Below are positions 36,306-45,272 of a stretch of DNA of 57,219 bases, piece after piece; position 1 is the first letter of the stretch, and each line of letters starts with the position of its first letter. Origin of the DNA: Burkholderiales bacterium (GTDB lineage Bacteria > Pseudomonadota > Gammaproteobacteria > Burkholderiales > SG8-39); NCBI GenBank assembly GCA_026417035.1, contig JAOAEA010000020.1, positions 1-57,219 of the forward strand, given 5' to 3'. A program made the translations under genes and the position numbers. The notes under the pieces are model-generated. The model worked only from the letters and a program-made list of their open reading frames with translations, was not told where the DNA came from and searched no databases.

Positions 36306-36453
36306 GCAACGCAGAGGGCGCAGAGAAACGCAGAGGAACGCAGCGTCGCTGCTTCGTCCCGCGTCTTGCTTACGGGGCGCGGCGGCGGCGGAACCCCCGC
36401 GACGCAAGACATCCCTCCGCGGGCCTCTGCGCTCTCTGCGTCCCCTGCGTTGA
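36306..36453. repeat. Intergenic inverted-repeat element (copy m), conserved-core subtype, inverted
   Basis: Arms CAACGCAGAGGGCGCAGAGA and TCTGCGTCCCCTGCGTTG. Read on the minus strand its loop starts GATGTCTTGCGTCGCGGGGG, matching copies f and g, so this copy is in opposite orientation. Confidence 0.8.
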
Positions 36454-36461
36454 AATCCCGA

Positions 36462-37859
36462 TCAAACGCCGCCCGGCCCCACCATCGCCTCCGGCCGCAC
36501 CCAGCGGTCGAAGTCCGCGGCGCTCACGTAGCCGAGCGCGAGCGCCGCTTCCCTGAGCGACGTGCCCTCGCGGTGGGCGCGCTTGGCGATCTCGGCCGCC
36601 CGGTCGTAGCCGATGTGCGGCGCGAGCGCGGTGACGAGCATGAGGGACCGGCCGAGGAGCTCCGCGATGCGCGCGCGGTTCGCCGCGATCCCCCGCACGC
36701 AGTGCTCGTCGAAGCTGCGCATGCCGTCGGCGAGCAGGCGCACGCTCTGCAGGAAGGCGTGCGCGATGAGCGGTTTGAAGACGTTCAGCTCGAAGTTGCC
36801 CGATGCGGCGGCGAAGCCGATCGCGGCGTCGTTGCCGAGCACCTGGCAGCAGAGCATGGTGAGCGCCTCGCTCTGCGTCGGGTTCACCTTGCCCGGCATG
36901 ATCGAGCTGCCGGGCTCGTTCTCCGGGAGCGAGAGCTCGCCGAGGCCGGACCGCGGGCCGGACGCGAGCCAGCGCACGTCGTTGGCGATCTTCGTGAGCG
37001 CCGCGGCGAGCGTCTTGAGCGCGCCGTGCGCGGCCACCAGCGCCTCGTGGCCGGCGAGCGCGGCGAACCTGTTCGGCGCGGCCGTGAACGCGAGGCCGAC
37101 GGAACGCGCGAGCTCCGCCGCGACGCGGTCGCCGAACTCGGGGTGGGTGTTGACGCCCGTGCCGACCGCCGTGCCGCCGATCGCGAGCTCGAGCACCGCG
37201 GGTAGCGTCGCGGCGACGGCGCGCGCCGCGAGGTCGAGCTGCGCGACATAGCCCGAGAACTCCTGCCCGAGCGTGAGCGGGGTGGCGTCCTGCAGGTGGG
37301 TGCGGCCGATCTTGACGATGTCGGCGAACTCGCGCGCCTTGGCGTCGAGCGCCCCGCGCAAGCCGGCGAGCGCCGGCTCGAGCTCGCGCGCGATCGCCAC
37401 CGCCGCGGCGACGTGCATTGCGGTCGGGAAGACGTCGTTCGACGACTGGCCGAGGTTCACGTCGTCGTTCGGATGCAGCAGGCGCCCCTCGCCGCGCGGG
37501 CCGCCGAGGAGCTCCGACCCGCGGTTGGCGAGCACCTCGTTCATGTTCATGTTGGTCTGCGTGCCCGAGCCCGTTTGCCACACCGCGAGCGGGAACTCCG
37601 CATCGTGGTCTCCGGCGATCACTTCTTCGGCGGCGCGCATGATCGCGCCGGCCTTGCCGGCCGCAAGCCGCCCGAGATCGCGGTTGGCAAGGGCCGCCGC
37701 GCGCTTCACCTGCGCGAGCGCGACGACGAGCTCGCGCGGCATGCGCTCGGTGGAGATGCGGAAGTACCGCAGCGAGCGCTCGGTCTGGGCGCCCCACAGC
37801 CGCTCCGCCGGGACTTCGATGGGGCCGAAGGTGTCGCGCTCGATGCGGGTCTCGGCCAT
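36462..37859 (-). CDS. fumC: Class II fumarate hydratase
   Basis: 465 residues from ATG at 37859 behind a GGGGAGG site. Aspartase/fumarase superfamily: [44 protein letters not shown] and the signature [31 protein letters not shown] is typical of FumC rather than aspartase. Interconverts fumarate and malate, iron-independent. Placed at the end of the liv-fadD-carboxylase array; this may be chance or may supply TCA flux from acetyl-CoA. Confidence 0.95.
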   Translation of the reverse strand: MAETRIERDTFGPIEVPAERLWGAQTERSLRYFRISTERMPRELVVALAQVKRAAALANRDLGRLAAGKAGAIMRAAEEVIAGDHDAEFPLAVWQTGSGTQTNMNMNEVLANRGSELLGGPRGEGRLLHPNDDVNLGQSSNDVFPTAMHVAAAVAIARELEPALAGLRGALDAKAREFADIVKIGRTHLQDATPLTLGQEFSGYVAQLDLAARAVAATLPAVLELAIGGTAVGTGVNTHPEFGDRVAAELARSVGLAFTAAPNRFAALAGHEALVAAHGALKTLAAALTKIANDVRWLASGPRSGLGELSLPENEPGSSIMPGKVNPTQSEALTMLCCQVLGNDAAIGFAAASGNFELNVFKPLIAHAFLQSVRLLADGMRSFDEHCVRGIAANRARIAELLGRSLMLVTALAPHIGYDRAAEIAKRAHREGTSLREAALALGYVSAADFDRWVRPEAMVGPGGV

Positions 37860-37876
37860 GCGCGCCTCCCCTTCGC

Positions 37877-38095
37877 TCAGGCGCCGCCGATCAGGAGGAG
37901 GGGCTCGCCCTCGCGCACCGTCTCGCCTTCGGCGCACAGCACTGCCTCGACGCGGCCCGTCGCCTCCGCGACCACCGGGATCTCCATCTTCATCGATTCC
38001 ACGACGACGAGCTCGTCGCCCGGCGCCACGCGGTCGCCGGGGGCGACCGCGACTTTCAGCACGACGCCGTTGATCGTGGCGAGCACCGGCGGCAC
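37877..38095 (-). CDS. Stand-alone biotin carboxyl carrier protein
   Basis: 72 residues, GTG start at 38095. A bare biotinyl domain: [18 protein letters not shown], then ESMKMEIPV with Lys36 as the biotin site and [14 protein letters not shown]. It begins 4 bp after the stop of a carboxyltransferase gene, so the two are presumably subunits of one carboxylase. No third biotin carboxylase gene is present; the ATP-dependent subunit would have to be shared with LiuD/AtuF or encoded elsewhere. Confidence 0.88.
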   Translation of the reverse strand: MPPVLATINGVVLKVAVAPGDRVAPGDELVVVESMKMEIPVVAEATGRVEAVLCAEGETVREGEPLLLIGGA

Positions 38096-38099
38096 GGGG

Positions 38100-39659
38100 T
38101 CAAAATCCCATGGGCCAGTTCGCCAGGCGGCGCGCGCTCGCCACCGGGCCGTTCGCGTAGGCCGCGTCGAGCCACGCGCAGAGGATGCGCCGCGTCTCGC
38201 GCGGGTCGATCACGTCGTCGATGAGGAATTCGCCCGCGGCGCGGTAGGGCGAGCTGTCCTGCTCCCAGCGGCCGAGGAGCGCGCGGCGCGCGGCCGCGGG
38301 GTCGGCCGCCGCCCGGATCTCGCGGTGGTAGACGACGTTCACCCCGACCTCGGGGCCGGTGAAGTTGATCTCGGCAGTCGGCCAGGCGACGAGGAGGTCG
38401 GCGCCCTGCAGCGCGCCCATCATGTTGCCGTAGGCCATGCCGATGCTCTTGCGCAGGATCACGGAAGCGCGGGGCACCGTGACGGCCGCGTTCGCCTGCG
38501 CCCAGGTCATGATGCGCGTCGGCATGCGCCGGCGCTCCGCCTGGCTCGAGACGGCGAAGCCGGGGATGTCGTGCAGGTACACGATCGGGATCGAGTAGGC
38601 GTCGCAGAGGCAGGTGAAGTCGATCGCCTTGTCGCACTCGTCGGGTCCGGCGGCGCCGCCGTTGCGCAGCGGGTTGTTGGCGATCACGCCCACCGGGCGG
38701 CCGGCGAGGCGCGCCAGACCGGTCACGAGCGCGCGGCCGAATTCGGCCTTCAGCTCGTAGAACGACCCGGCGTCGAACACCACGCGCACGACGCGCTTCA
38801 TGTCGTAGCCGCGGTTCTTCTGCGTCGGGACGATCGCGGTGAGCTCGTCGACCGGCCGGTCGGGCGGATCGGCCGCGGCGACCGCGGGCGGTGCGGCGCG
38901 CGCGTTCGCCGGGAGGTAGGCGAACACCGCCTGCAGGTGCGCAATGCACTGCTCCTCGGTGTCGGCGACGACGTCGACCTGCCCGGTCGTCTCGGCGTGG
39001 AGCTTCGCGCCGCCGAGCTCTTCTTCCGAAACCCGCTCGCCGGTGGCGACCTCGAGCATCCGCGGTCCGGCCACGGCCATGCCGGTGCCGGCGAGCTGCA
39101 CGACGAAGTCGGAGGTCACCGCCTGCCAGGTCGGCAGTCCGAAGCTCGAGCCGAGGATGGCGGTGAGCCGGGGCGCCTCGCGCAGGCCCTGCAGCGTCTC
39201 GGGGCGCATCAGCGCCTTGCTGATGCCGTCGGCGCCCATGCCGTCGGGCATGCGCAGGCCCCCACCCTCCGCGAGGTTGAAGACCGGCAGACCGCGCTTC
39301 ACCGCGAGCGCGTGCAGCGCCACCGCCTTGCGGATGAAGACATGCCCCTCGGTGCCCGCGAACACGGTGCGGTCGGTCGCCTCGACCGCGACCGCGCGGC
39401 CGCCCACCTTGGCGAAACCGGTGACGAGCCCGTCGCTCCAGCTCTTCTCGCGCGCTTCGGGGCGGTCGGAGTGCGCGAGAAGGCCCAGCTCGACGAAGCT
39501 CCCGGGATCGACGAGGCGCTCGATGCGCTCGCGTGCGGTGAGGCGCCCGGCGCGGTGCTCGGCCGCGACGCGCTCCGCCCCGCCGCCGAGGCGCGCCCGG
39601 GCGCGCCGGGCCGCGAGGTCGTCGAGCGCGTGCCCGATGCCGTCGTCGCGGGTCGTCAA
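38100..39659 (-). CDS. Acyl-CoA carboxyltransferase, third type
   Basis: 519 residues with a TTG start at 39659; no ATG is available near the N-terminus. Carboxyltransferase elements: AGRLTARERIERLVDPGSF, GRAVAVEATDRTVFAGTEG, DELTAIVPTQKNRGYDMKRV, RPVGVIANNPLRNGGAAGPDE and YLHDIPGFAVSSQAERR, then SIGMAYGNMMGALQGADLLVAW. It is distant from both LiuB and the AtuC-like protein. Coupled with a 72-residue biotin carrier. The substrate is unknown; propionyl-, acetyl- or a special acyl-CoA are all possible. Belongs to the minus-strand liv-fadD array. Confidence 0.86.
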   Translation of the reverse strand: MTTRDDGIGHALDDLAARRARARLGGGAERVAAEHRAGRLTARERIERLVDPGSFVELGLLAHSDRPEAREKSWSDGLVTGFAKVGGRAVAVEATDRTVFAGTEGHVFIRKAVALHALAVKRGLPVFNLAEGGGLRMPDGMGADGISKALMRPETLQGLREAPRLTAILGSSFGLPTWQAVTSDFVVQLAGTGMAVAGPRMLEVATGERVSEEELGGAKLHAETTGQVDVVADTEEQCIAHLQAVFAYLPANARAAPPAVAAADPPDRPVDELTAIVPTQKNRGYDMKRVVRVVFDAGSFYELKAEFGRALVTGLARLAGRPVGVIANNPLRNGGAAGPDECDKAIDFTCLCDAYSIPIVYLHDIPGFAVSSQAERRRMPTRIMTWAQANAAVTVPRASVILRKSIGMAYGNMMGALQGADLLVAWPTAEINFTGPEVGVNVVYHREIRAAADPAAARRALLGRWEQDSSPYRAAGEFLIDDVIDPRETRRILCAWLDAAYANGPVASARRLANWPMGF

Positions 39660-39681
39660 CGCGCGCTCGCCCCCGGGCGCG

Positions 39682-40989
39682 TCATTGCCCCGAAAGCTTC
39701 TTCGCCATCGCCGCGTAGGCGGGGAGCGAGATGGGATCGTTGAACGGGTTGCTCGCGATCGGATGCGAGGCGTAACGGGCGATCACCATCTCCGCCTTCG
39801 GGTCGATCCAGATCACCTGGCCGTGGATGCCGCGCGCGGTGTAGGCGCCGTTCTCGTTGTGCGTCACCCACCACATGTTGCGGTAAGACCACCCGGGCAG
39901 CGTCTTGTAGCCGGCCTTGGCGAAGTGCTCCCGGCTCGCGCCGCGCTGGATGTCCTCGACCACCGCCTTCGGCACGATCTGCTGGCCGTTGTAGGCGCCG
40001 CCGAGGCGCATCATCTCGCCGAAGCGGGCGAGGTCGCGCAGCGTCGTGTTGAGCCCGCCGCCGCCCGAGGCGGTGCCGATCGAGTCCACGGTGTAGAACG
40101 CGTCGCCCTCGGCGCCGAGCTTCGACCAGATGCGTTCGGCGGTGAGCTGCGCGAGCGTGCGGCCGGTGACGCGCGTGAGGATCCACGCGAGCACTTCGGT
40201 GTTCACCGTCTTGTACGCGAACGCCTCCCCGTGGTTGCCCTCCTTCTGCAGCGTCACGAGGAAGTCGTAGAACGTGCGCGGTCCCTTGTAGTCGGGCGGC
40301 GTGGGCAGCATGCCCCCCGCGCGCGCGTAGGCGAACACCTCGGCGTTCGGGTCGGCGTAGTTCTCCGAGTAGCGCACGCCGACGGTCATGTCCATCACCT
40401 GCCGCACGGTCGCGTCGCCGTAGGCCGTGTCCCGCATCTCGGGCAGGTACTTCGCGACCGGCGCCGACGGGTCGATCGCGCCCTCGGCCGCGAGCATCGC
40501 CGCGAGCGTGCCGACGAACGACTTGGTCACCGACATCGCGATGTGCGGCTTCAGCGGCTCGAGCACGCCGAAATAGCGCTCGTAGACGATCCGGCCCCTG
40601 TGCAGGACCACGATGCCGTCGGTGAAGACGGCCGGGAGCGACTGCGCCCAGGTCATGGTGCGGCCGTCCATCGTGGTGAACTCGATCGCGTCGAGGTCGT
40701 TGCGCTCGGCGCTCGGGAGCGGCGTGAAGCCGCCGTTGCCGCGCGACGCGTTCGCCGTTGGCACGAGCTGGCGCATGTTCGAGAAGCTCCAGCGGAGCTG
40801 CGGGAACTTGTACAGGCTGCCGTCGGCGAACCGGATGACCCGGTCCGGCGGCGGCGGGGAGCCCACCATCCAGCCGAGCGTCCGCGGATCGGTCGCCGCC
40901 GCGTCCGGAAGCTGCGGCGCCTGCGCCAGAGCCACGGCTGCCGCACCGGTTAACGCCGCGAGGGCCGCGATCTTCGATACCGCTCGCAT
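39682..40989 (-). CDS. Exported serine hydrolase (beta-lactamase/class C PBP fold)
   Basis: 435 residues from the ATG at 40989, which follows a GGAGGAG site; an ATG four codons upstream is part of that site. Signal peptide MRAVSKIAALAALTGAAAVALAQA. The SxxK motif is SVTK (153-156), followed by GVRYSENYAD and the later RGIHGQVIWIDP, in place of the KTG box. Periplasmic esterase or amidase activity is likely rather than antibiotic resistance. In this operon, between the importer binding protein and a carboxylase, it could hydrolyse an ester substrate before uptake. Confidence 0.85.
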   Translation of the reverse strand: MRAVSKIAALAALTGAAAVALAQAPQLPDAAATDPRTLGWMVGSPPPPDRVIRFADGSLYKFPQLRWSFSNMRQLVPTANASRGNGGFTPLPSAERNDLDAIEFTTMDGRTMTWAQSLPAVFTDGIVVLHRGRIVYERYFGVLEPLKPHIAMSVTKSFVGTLAAMLAAEGAIDPSAPVAKYLPEMRDTAYGDATVRQVMDMTVGVRYSENYADPNAEVFAYARAGGMLPTPPDYKGPRTFYDFLVTLQKEGNHGEAFAYKTVNTEVLAWILTRVTGRTLAQLTAERIWSKLGAEGDAFYTVDSIGTASGGGGLNTTLRDLARFGEMMRLGGAYNGQQIVPKAVVEDIQRGASREHFAKAGYKTLPGWSYRNMWWVTHNENGAYTARGIHGQVIWIDPKAEMVIARYASHPIASNPFNDPISLPAYAAMAKKLSGQ

Positions 40990-41045
40990 GTTCTCCTCCA
41001 TGCCGGAAACGCCGCCGGCGCCCGCCGCGGCGGATCCAATACGAC

Positions 41046-41073
41046 GAAGCCCGGGGGCTCGCCCCCGGGCTTC
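41046..41073 (-). terminator. Strong GC-rich hairpin after livK
   Basis: An uninterrupted 13-bp stem (GAAGCCCGGGGGC pairing with GCCCCCGGGCTTC) and a 2-base loop, 63 bases past the livK stop and upstream of the serine hydrolase start. No good U-tract follows on the minus strand, so it may attenuate rather than fully terminate. Confidence 0.65.
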
Positions 41074-41135
41074 GCATCTTACTGCGGCGGGGCGGGGAGG
41101 GCGCGCGCCGTTCCCGCCCGGTCAGGCGCCGCGGC

Positions 41136-42299
41136 TCACTCGGTGATGTAGTCGGTGAGCGCCACCCAGCGGCCGTTCTGGATCTGCGAGAGGCGCGCGC
41201 GGGTCGTGCCGAGGTGCTTGCCCTTGCCCCAGCTCATCTCGTCGGCGCCGAACATGTCGCGCGTGGTCGAGTGCTTCTCCATCGCGGCGATGAAGCTGTC
41301 GGTCGTCAGGTTCGTGCCGGCCTTCTCCGCGACCTTGGCGAAGTGCGAGATCACCGTCCAGCCGTAGGCCGAGAAGAGCGTCGGCTCCTCGTTGAACTTC
41401 GCCTTGTAGCGCTGGATCCAGTCGCGCACGTTCTTCGAGGGGTCGTCCGGGTAGGGGATGTTGCTGGTGCTCATGGTGTAGAAGCCCTCGACCACCTTGC
41501 CGCCGAGCTTGGGGATGAAGAGGTCGTAGCTCGCCGTGCTGCCCATGAACTCCACGTTCCAGCCGATCTTGCGCGCCTCGCCGATCGCCCCGATGGTCTC
41601 GCGGATCACGGTGCCGAGGACGACGAAGTCGCAGTTGGCGTTGCGCAGGCGCTGGATCTGCGAGGAGAAGTCGGTCGCGCCGCGCTTGTACGTCGTGCGC
41701 TCGGCGAGCGACATGTTCATCTCCTTCAGGCCCTGCTCGACGCCCTGGGCGATCTCGAGCCCGAAGTCGTCGTCCTGGTAGAGCACGCAGACGCGCTTCA
41801 CGCCCTTGTTCTTGACCATGTACTTCACCCCGGCGCGCACCTGGTCGTAGTAGGGGGCGGCGAACGACCACTTGTACGGGCTCGGCGGGTCGTACATCTG
41901 GCGCGCCGCGGTGAGCGGCAGGAAGTTGATGACGCGCTTCTCCGACTGGATCGGGATCGTCGCGAGGTTGATCGGCGTGCCGATGGTGCCCACCACGGCG
42001 AACACCTTGTCCTTCTGCACGAGCTTCTGCGCGGCGAGCACGCCCTTCTTCGGGTCGTAGCCGCTGTCCTCGACGATCAGCCGGATCTTGCGGCCGTTGA
42101 TGCCGCCGGCCTCGTTGATCTCGTCGATGTGCATGCGCATCCCGTTCACGAGCGGCTTGGAGTAGCTCGCGAGCGGCCCCGACATGTCCTGAATGGTGCC
42201 GAGGACGATCTCGTTCTTGGTGATCCCCTGCGTTTGCGCCATCGCCGTTCCGGCGACGAGCCCCGCGGCCGCGAACGCCGCGACCAGTGTGCGCTTCAT
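41136..42299 (-). CDS. livK: Branched-chain amino-acid-type ABC transporter substrate-binding protein
   Basis: 387 residues. Signal peptide ending GTAMA. Periplasmic Leu/Ile/Val-binding fold: EIVLGTIQDMSGPLASYSKP, MRMHIDEINEAGGINGRKI, the cross-over VVGTIGTPINLATIPI and GWTVISHFAKVAEKAG. Such proteins also bind aromatic acids, urea and short or branched carboxylates. It lies downstream of livHMGF and fadD, which suggests that a carboxylic acid rather than an amino acid may be imported. A further hairpin (CCGCCCG/CGGGCGG, 42357-42374) lies 58 bases upstream of the start. Confidence 0.92.
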   Translation of the reverse strand: MKRTLVAAFAAAGLVAGTAMAQTQGITKNEIVLGTIQDMSGPLASYSKPLVNGMRMHIDEINEAGGINGRKIRLIVEDSGYDPKKGVLAAQKLVQKDKVFAVVGTIGTPINLATIPIQSEKRVINFLPLTAARQMYDPPSPYKWSFAAPYYDQVRAGVKYMVKNKGVKRVCVLYQDDDFGLEIAQGVEQGLKEMNMSLAERTTYKRGATDFSSQIQRLRNANCDFVVLGTVIRETIGAIGEARKIGWNVEFMGSTASYDLFIPKLGGKVVEGFYTMSTSNIPYPDDPSKNVRDWIQRYKAKFNEEPTLFSAYGWTVISHFAKVAEKAGTNLTTDSFIAAMEKHSTTRDMFGADEMSWGKGKHLGTTRARLSQIQNGRWVALTDYITE

Positions 42300-42356
42300 G
42301 AAAGCCTCCTCTCTAGGTTGTCGGCCCCGCTGGGCAACGCGGGCATTCTAGCCCTA

Positions 42357-42374
42357 CCGCCCGTTCCCGGGCGG
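42357..42374. other. Hairpin in the fadD-livK gap
   Basis: CCGCCCGTTCCCGGGCGG, a perfect 7-bp stem with 4-base loop, between the fadD tail repeat and livK. It could separate expression of livK from the upstream genes. The rest of the 340-bp gap 42300-42639 holds only the duplicated fadD end and GC-rich filler. Confidence 0.5.
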
Positions 42375-42534
42375 ACTTCCGGCGCTTCTCGTGGCGCCTC
42401 GCGCCCGGCGTCGGGCCGGGCAGTTCTGTGCCATCCCGCCCCGGTTGCGCCGGCTTCCCCGCGTCCCACCCCGCCGCCGTCGTTCCCCGGCCCGCGGGCG
42501 CTGGCTTCCCGCACCCGAGCCGGCGGCCCGGGCC

Positions 42535-42678
42535 CGTCGCCGGCTACGCCGGCTCCCGGTACATCGACTCGATGATGTTGAACAAGGCGGGCACGGCCCC
42601 CTTGTAGATCCCCCGATACGGGCGATGTCCCGTCGCCGGCTACGCCGGCTCCCGGTACATCGACTCGATGACGTCGGC
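42535..42678 (-). repeat. 96-bp tandem duplication of the fadD 3' end
   Basis: On the minus strand, ATCGAGTCGATGTACCGGGA followed by GCCGGCGTAGCCGGC (stop codon inside a hairpin) occurs at the true gene end and again 96 bases downstream. Between the copies lies GGGGGATCTACAAGGGGGC and a GCCCGCCTTG, closely like the hairpin segment of the 34689 repeat. Confidence 0.93.
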
Positions 42679-44496
42679 GTACTTCTGGTTCACGAACTTC
42701 CGCTTCAGCTTCATCGTCGGGGTGAGCTCCTCGTCCTCGGCGTCCAGACGCACCTCGATCAGCCGGAACTTCTTGACTTGCTCGACCCGCGCGAACTGCT
42801 TGTTCACTTTGTCGAGCTCCTCCTTGATCAGCGCCTGGACCTCCGGCGCGCGGCAGAGGCTCGCGTAGTTGGAGAACGGGATGTCGTGGTCCTGGGCGAA
42901 CTTCTCCACGTTCTCCTGGTCGATCATGATCAGCGCCGTCAGGTAGGGCCGCTTGTCGCCGATCACGACCGCGTCGGTGACGTAGGGGCTGAACTTGATC
43001 TGGTTCTCGATCTCCGAGGGCGTGATGTTCTTGCCGCCGGCCGTGATGATGATGTCCTTCATCCGGTCGGTGATCTTGAAGTAGCCGTCCTCGTCCACGT
43101 CGCCGACGTCGCCGGTGTGCAGCCACCCGTCGCGCAGCGCCTCGGCGGTCTTGTCGGGAAGGTTCAGGTAGCCCATGAAGACGTTGTCGCCGCGGATGAG
43201 GAGCTCGCCGTCCTCGCTCACCTTGACCTCGTTGAACGGTCCCGGGATGCCGATCCGGCCCGGCTTGATGCGGTTGAGCGGGGTATAGGTCGCGAGGCTG
43301 CACGACTCGGTCTGGCCCCACACCTCGCTCATCGGCACGCCCAGGGCGAGGTACCAGCGCACCAGGTCCGGCGAGATCGGCGCCGCGCCCGTGAACAGCA
43401 CCCGCGCCTTGTGGATGCCGATCACCTTGCGGATGTTGTCCAGCGCGACGAACTTGCCGATCCGGTACTTGAGCTTGAGCAGCGCCGGGATCGGTTTGCC
43501 GGCGACGTAGAGGTCGGCCACCTCGTAGCCCCAGCCGATCGCCTTGTCGTAGGCCCAGCGCTCGATCGGCAGCGCCTCCTTGAGCGCGATCTGGATCGCC
43601 GAGTAGAACTTCTCCCAGACCCGCGGCACGGCGCCGAAGAAGGTCGGCTGGATCTCGCGCACGTTCTCGGGCACCGTCTCCGGGTGCTCGACGAAGTTCA
43701 TCTTCGCGCCGGCGTAGATCGACGCGTACGCGGCCTGGCGCTCGGCGACGTGGCAGAGGGGCAGGAAGGCCATGCGCTCGTCGTCCTCGGTCTGGCCGAT
43801 GCCCATGTTCGTGCCGCGCACCGAGTGGATCAGGTTGCGGTGGGAGAGCATCGCGCCCTTGGGCTTGCCGGTGGTGCCCGAGGTGTAGATGAGGATGGCG
43901 AGGTCGCCGGGCTGGCGGAGCCGCAGACGCTCCTCCCAGAGGCGCGGCTGCTCGGCGGCGAGCTTGCGGCCCGCCTCGCGCAGCGCGTCGAGGCTCATCA
44001 CCTGCGGGTCGCTGAACTCGTGCAGGCCCTCCATGTCGATCACGAAGATCTTGCGCAGCCCGGGCAGCCGCTCCCGCACCTCGAGCGCCTTGTCGAGCTG
44101 CTCCTCGTCCTCGACGACCAGGTACTTCGTGTCCGAGTCGCGGCAGAGGAACTCGACCTGCGCGGCCGAGTCGGTCGGGTAGATGCCGTTGGTGACGCCG
44201 GCTGCGCCGAGGCAGCCGAAGTCGGCGTACAGCCACTCCTTGCGCGTGTTGGCAAGGATCGAGACCACCTCGCCGGGCGCGAGCCCGAGCGCGATCAGGC
44301 CGAGGCCGACCTCGCGCGCCGCGTCGCCGAACTGGCGCCAGGTGACCTCGCGCCAGATGCCGAGCTCCTTCTGCCGGAGCGCCACCTTGTCCCCGCGCGC
44401 GAGCACCGCGTTCCAGAACATGGTCGGAACCGTGTCGCCGGGCACGACGATGCCGCGCACCGCGGTGTCCACGTTGGCGTAGTCCCAGAGCATCAT
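42640..44496 (-). CDS. fadD: Long-chain-type acyl-CoA synthetase (AMP-forming)
   Basis: 618 residues. Adenylate-forming enzyme: P-loop YTSGTTGKPKGAMLSHRN, GQTESCSLATYTPLNRI, HTGDVGDVDEDGYFKITDRM and KDIIITAGGKNITPSEIEN, then LTPTMKLKRKFV at the end. Length and the ERMAFLPLCHVAERQ region fit long-chain acyl-CoA ligases (FAA1-like). The start ATG overlaps the livF stop by four bases (ATGA), so it is translated with the importer. It probably converts the imported acid to its CoA thioester in the cytosol. Confidence 0.92.
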   Translation of the reverse strand: MMLWDYANVDTAVRGIVVPGDTVPTMFWNAVLARGDKVALRQKELGIWREVTWRQFGDAAREVGLGLIALGLAPGEVVSILANTRKEWLYADFGCLGAAGVTNGIYPTDSAAQVEFLCRDSDTKYLVVEDEEQLDKALEVRERLPGLRKIFVIDMEGLHEFSDPQVMSLDALREAGRKLAAEQPRLWEERLRLRQPGDLAILIYTSGTTGKPKGAMLSHRNLIHSVRGTNMGIGQTEDDERMAFLPLCHVAERQAAYASIYAGAKMNFVEHPETVPENVREIQPTFFGAVPRVWEKFYSAIQIALKEALPIERWAYDKAIGWGYEVADLYVAGKPIPALLKLKYRIGKFVALDNIRKVIGIHKARVLFTGAAPISPDLVRWYLALGVPMSEVWGQTESCSLATYTPLNRIKPGRIGIPGPFNEVKVSEDGELLIRGDNVFMGYLNLPDKTAEALRDGWLHTGDVGDVDEDGYFKITDRMKDIIITAGGKNITPSEIENQIKFSPYVTDAVVIGDKRPYLTALIMIDQENVEKFAQDHDIPFSNYASLCRAPEVQALIKEELDKVNKQFARVEQVKKFRLIEVRLDAEDEELTPTMKLKRKFVNQKYADVIESMYREPA

Positions 44497-45272
44497 CGCC
44501 AGGTCTTCCGCTTCTTCCAGCGGCGCTCGCCGCGCACGCCCTTCTCCTTCATCCCGAGATAGAACTCCTGCACGTCGGGGTTCGCCCGCAGCCGCTCGCA
44601 GGTGTCGTCCATCACGATGCGCCCGACCTCGAGCACGTAGCCGTGGTCCGCGACCGAGAGCGCGAGGTTGGCGTTCTGCTCGACGAGCAGGATGGTCTTG
44701 CCGCGCTCGCGGTTGATGCGCACCACGATGTCGAAGATCTCGCGCGTGAGCTTCGGCGAGAGCCCGAGGCTCGGCTCGTCGAGCAGCATCAGGTCCGGGT
44801 CGCCCATCAGCGCGCGGCTGATCGAGAGCATCTGCTGCTGGCCGCCGGAGAGCTTGCCCGCTTCCTCGCCCGCGCGGTCGCGCAGCACCGGGAAGTAGCC
44901 GTAGACCATCTCGAGGTCGCGCGCCACCGCGTCGCGGTCGGCGCGCGTGTAGGCGCCCATCATCAGGTTGTCGCGCACCGAGAGCAGCGGGAACACCTCG
45001 CGCCCCTCCGGGCAGTGGCAGATGCCGCGCCTCACGATCCACGCCGGGTCGCGCTTCTGGATCTGCTCGCCGCGGAAGGTGATGGTGCCCTTGTCCGGGT
45101 CGATTATCCCGGAGATGGTCTTGAGGATGGTCGTCTTGCCGGCGCCGTTGGCGCCGAGCACGGTGGCGATGGTGCCCTTGTTCACCGTGAGGCTCACGCC
45201 CCGGATCGCCTTCACCGGACCGTACGAGCTCTCGACGTTCTGCAGGCGCAGGATCGGCTCTTCCACGGTCAA
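44493..45272 (-). CDS. livF: ABC transporter ATP-binding protein LivF
   Basis: 259 residues. Walker A GANGAGKTT, signature LSGGQQQMLSISRAL, Walker B LMLLDEPSLGLSP and the LLVEQNANLALSVADHGYVLE H-loop region. One of two ATPases of the Liv-type importer. The start overlaps the livG stop by four bases with TTG at 45272; a GTG two codons later is also possible, with GGAGG in front of both. The C-terminus is Lys/Arg-rich (KEKGVRGERRWKKRKTWR), longer than in typical LivF. Confidence 0.93.
   Translation of the reverse strand: MTVEEPILRLQNVESSYGPVKAIRGVSLTVNKGTIATVLGANGAGKTTILKTISGIIDPDKGTITFRGEQIQKRDPAWIVRRGICHCPEGREVFPLLSVRDNLMMGAYTRADRDAVARDLEMVYGYFPVLRDRAGEEAGKLSGGQQQMLSISRALMGDPDLMLLDEPSLGLSPKLTREIFDIVVRINRERGKTILLVEQNANLALSVADHGYVLEVGRIVMDDTCERLRANPDVQEFYLGMKEKGVRGERRWKKRKTWR

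Noticed and set aside
39682-40989. Antibiotic beta-lactamase
   Set aside because: SxxK is present but the KTG box is replaced, and the catabolic operon context points to a general esterase-type serine hydrolase.
42300-42534. Small gene between livK and the fadD tail
   Set aside because: Open frames here are low-complexity Pro/Arg-rich shadows with no start signal; only hairpins can be supported.
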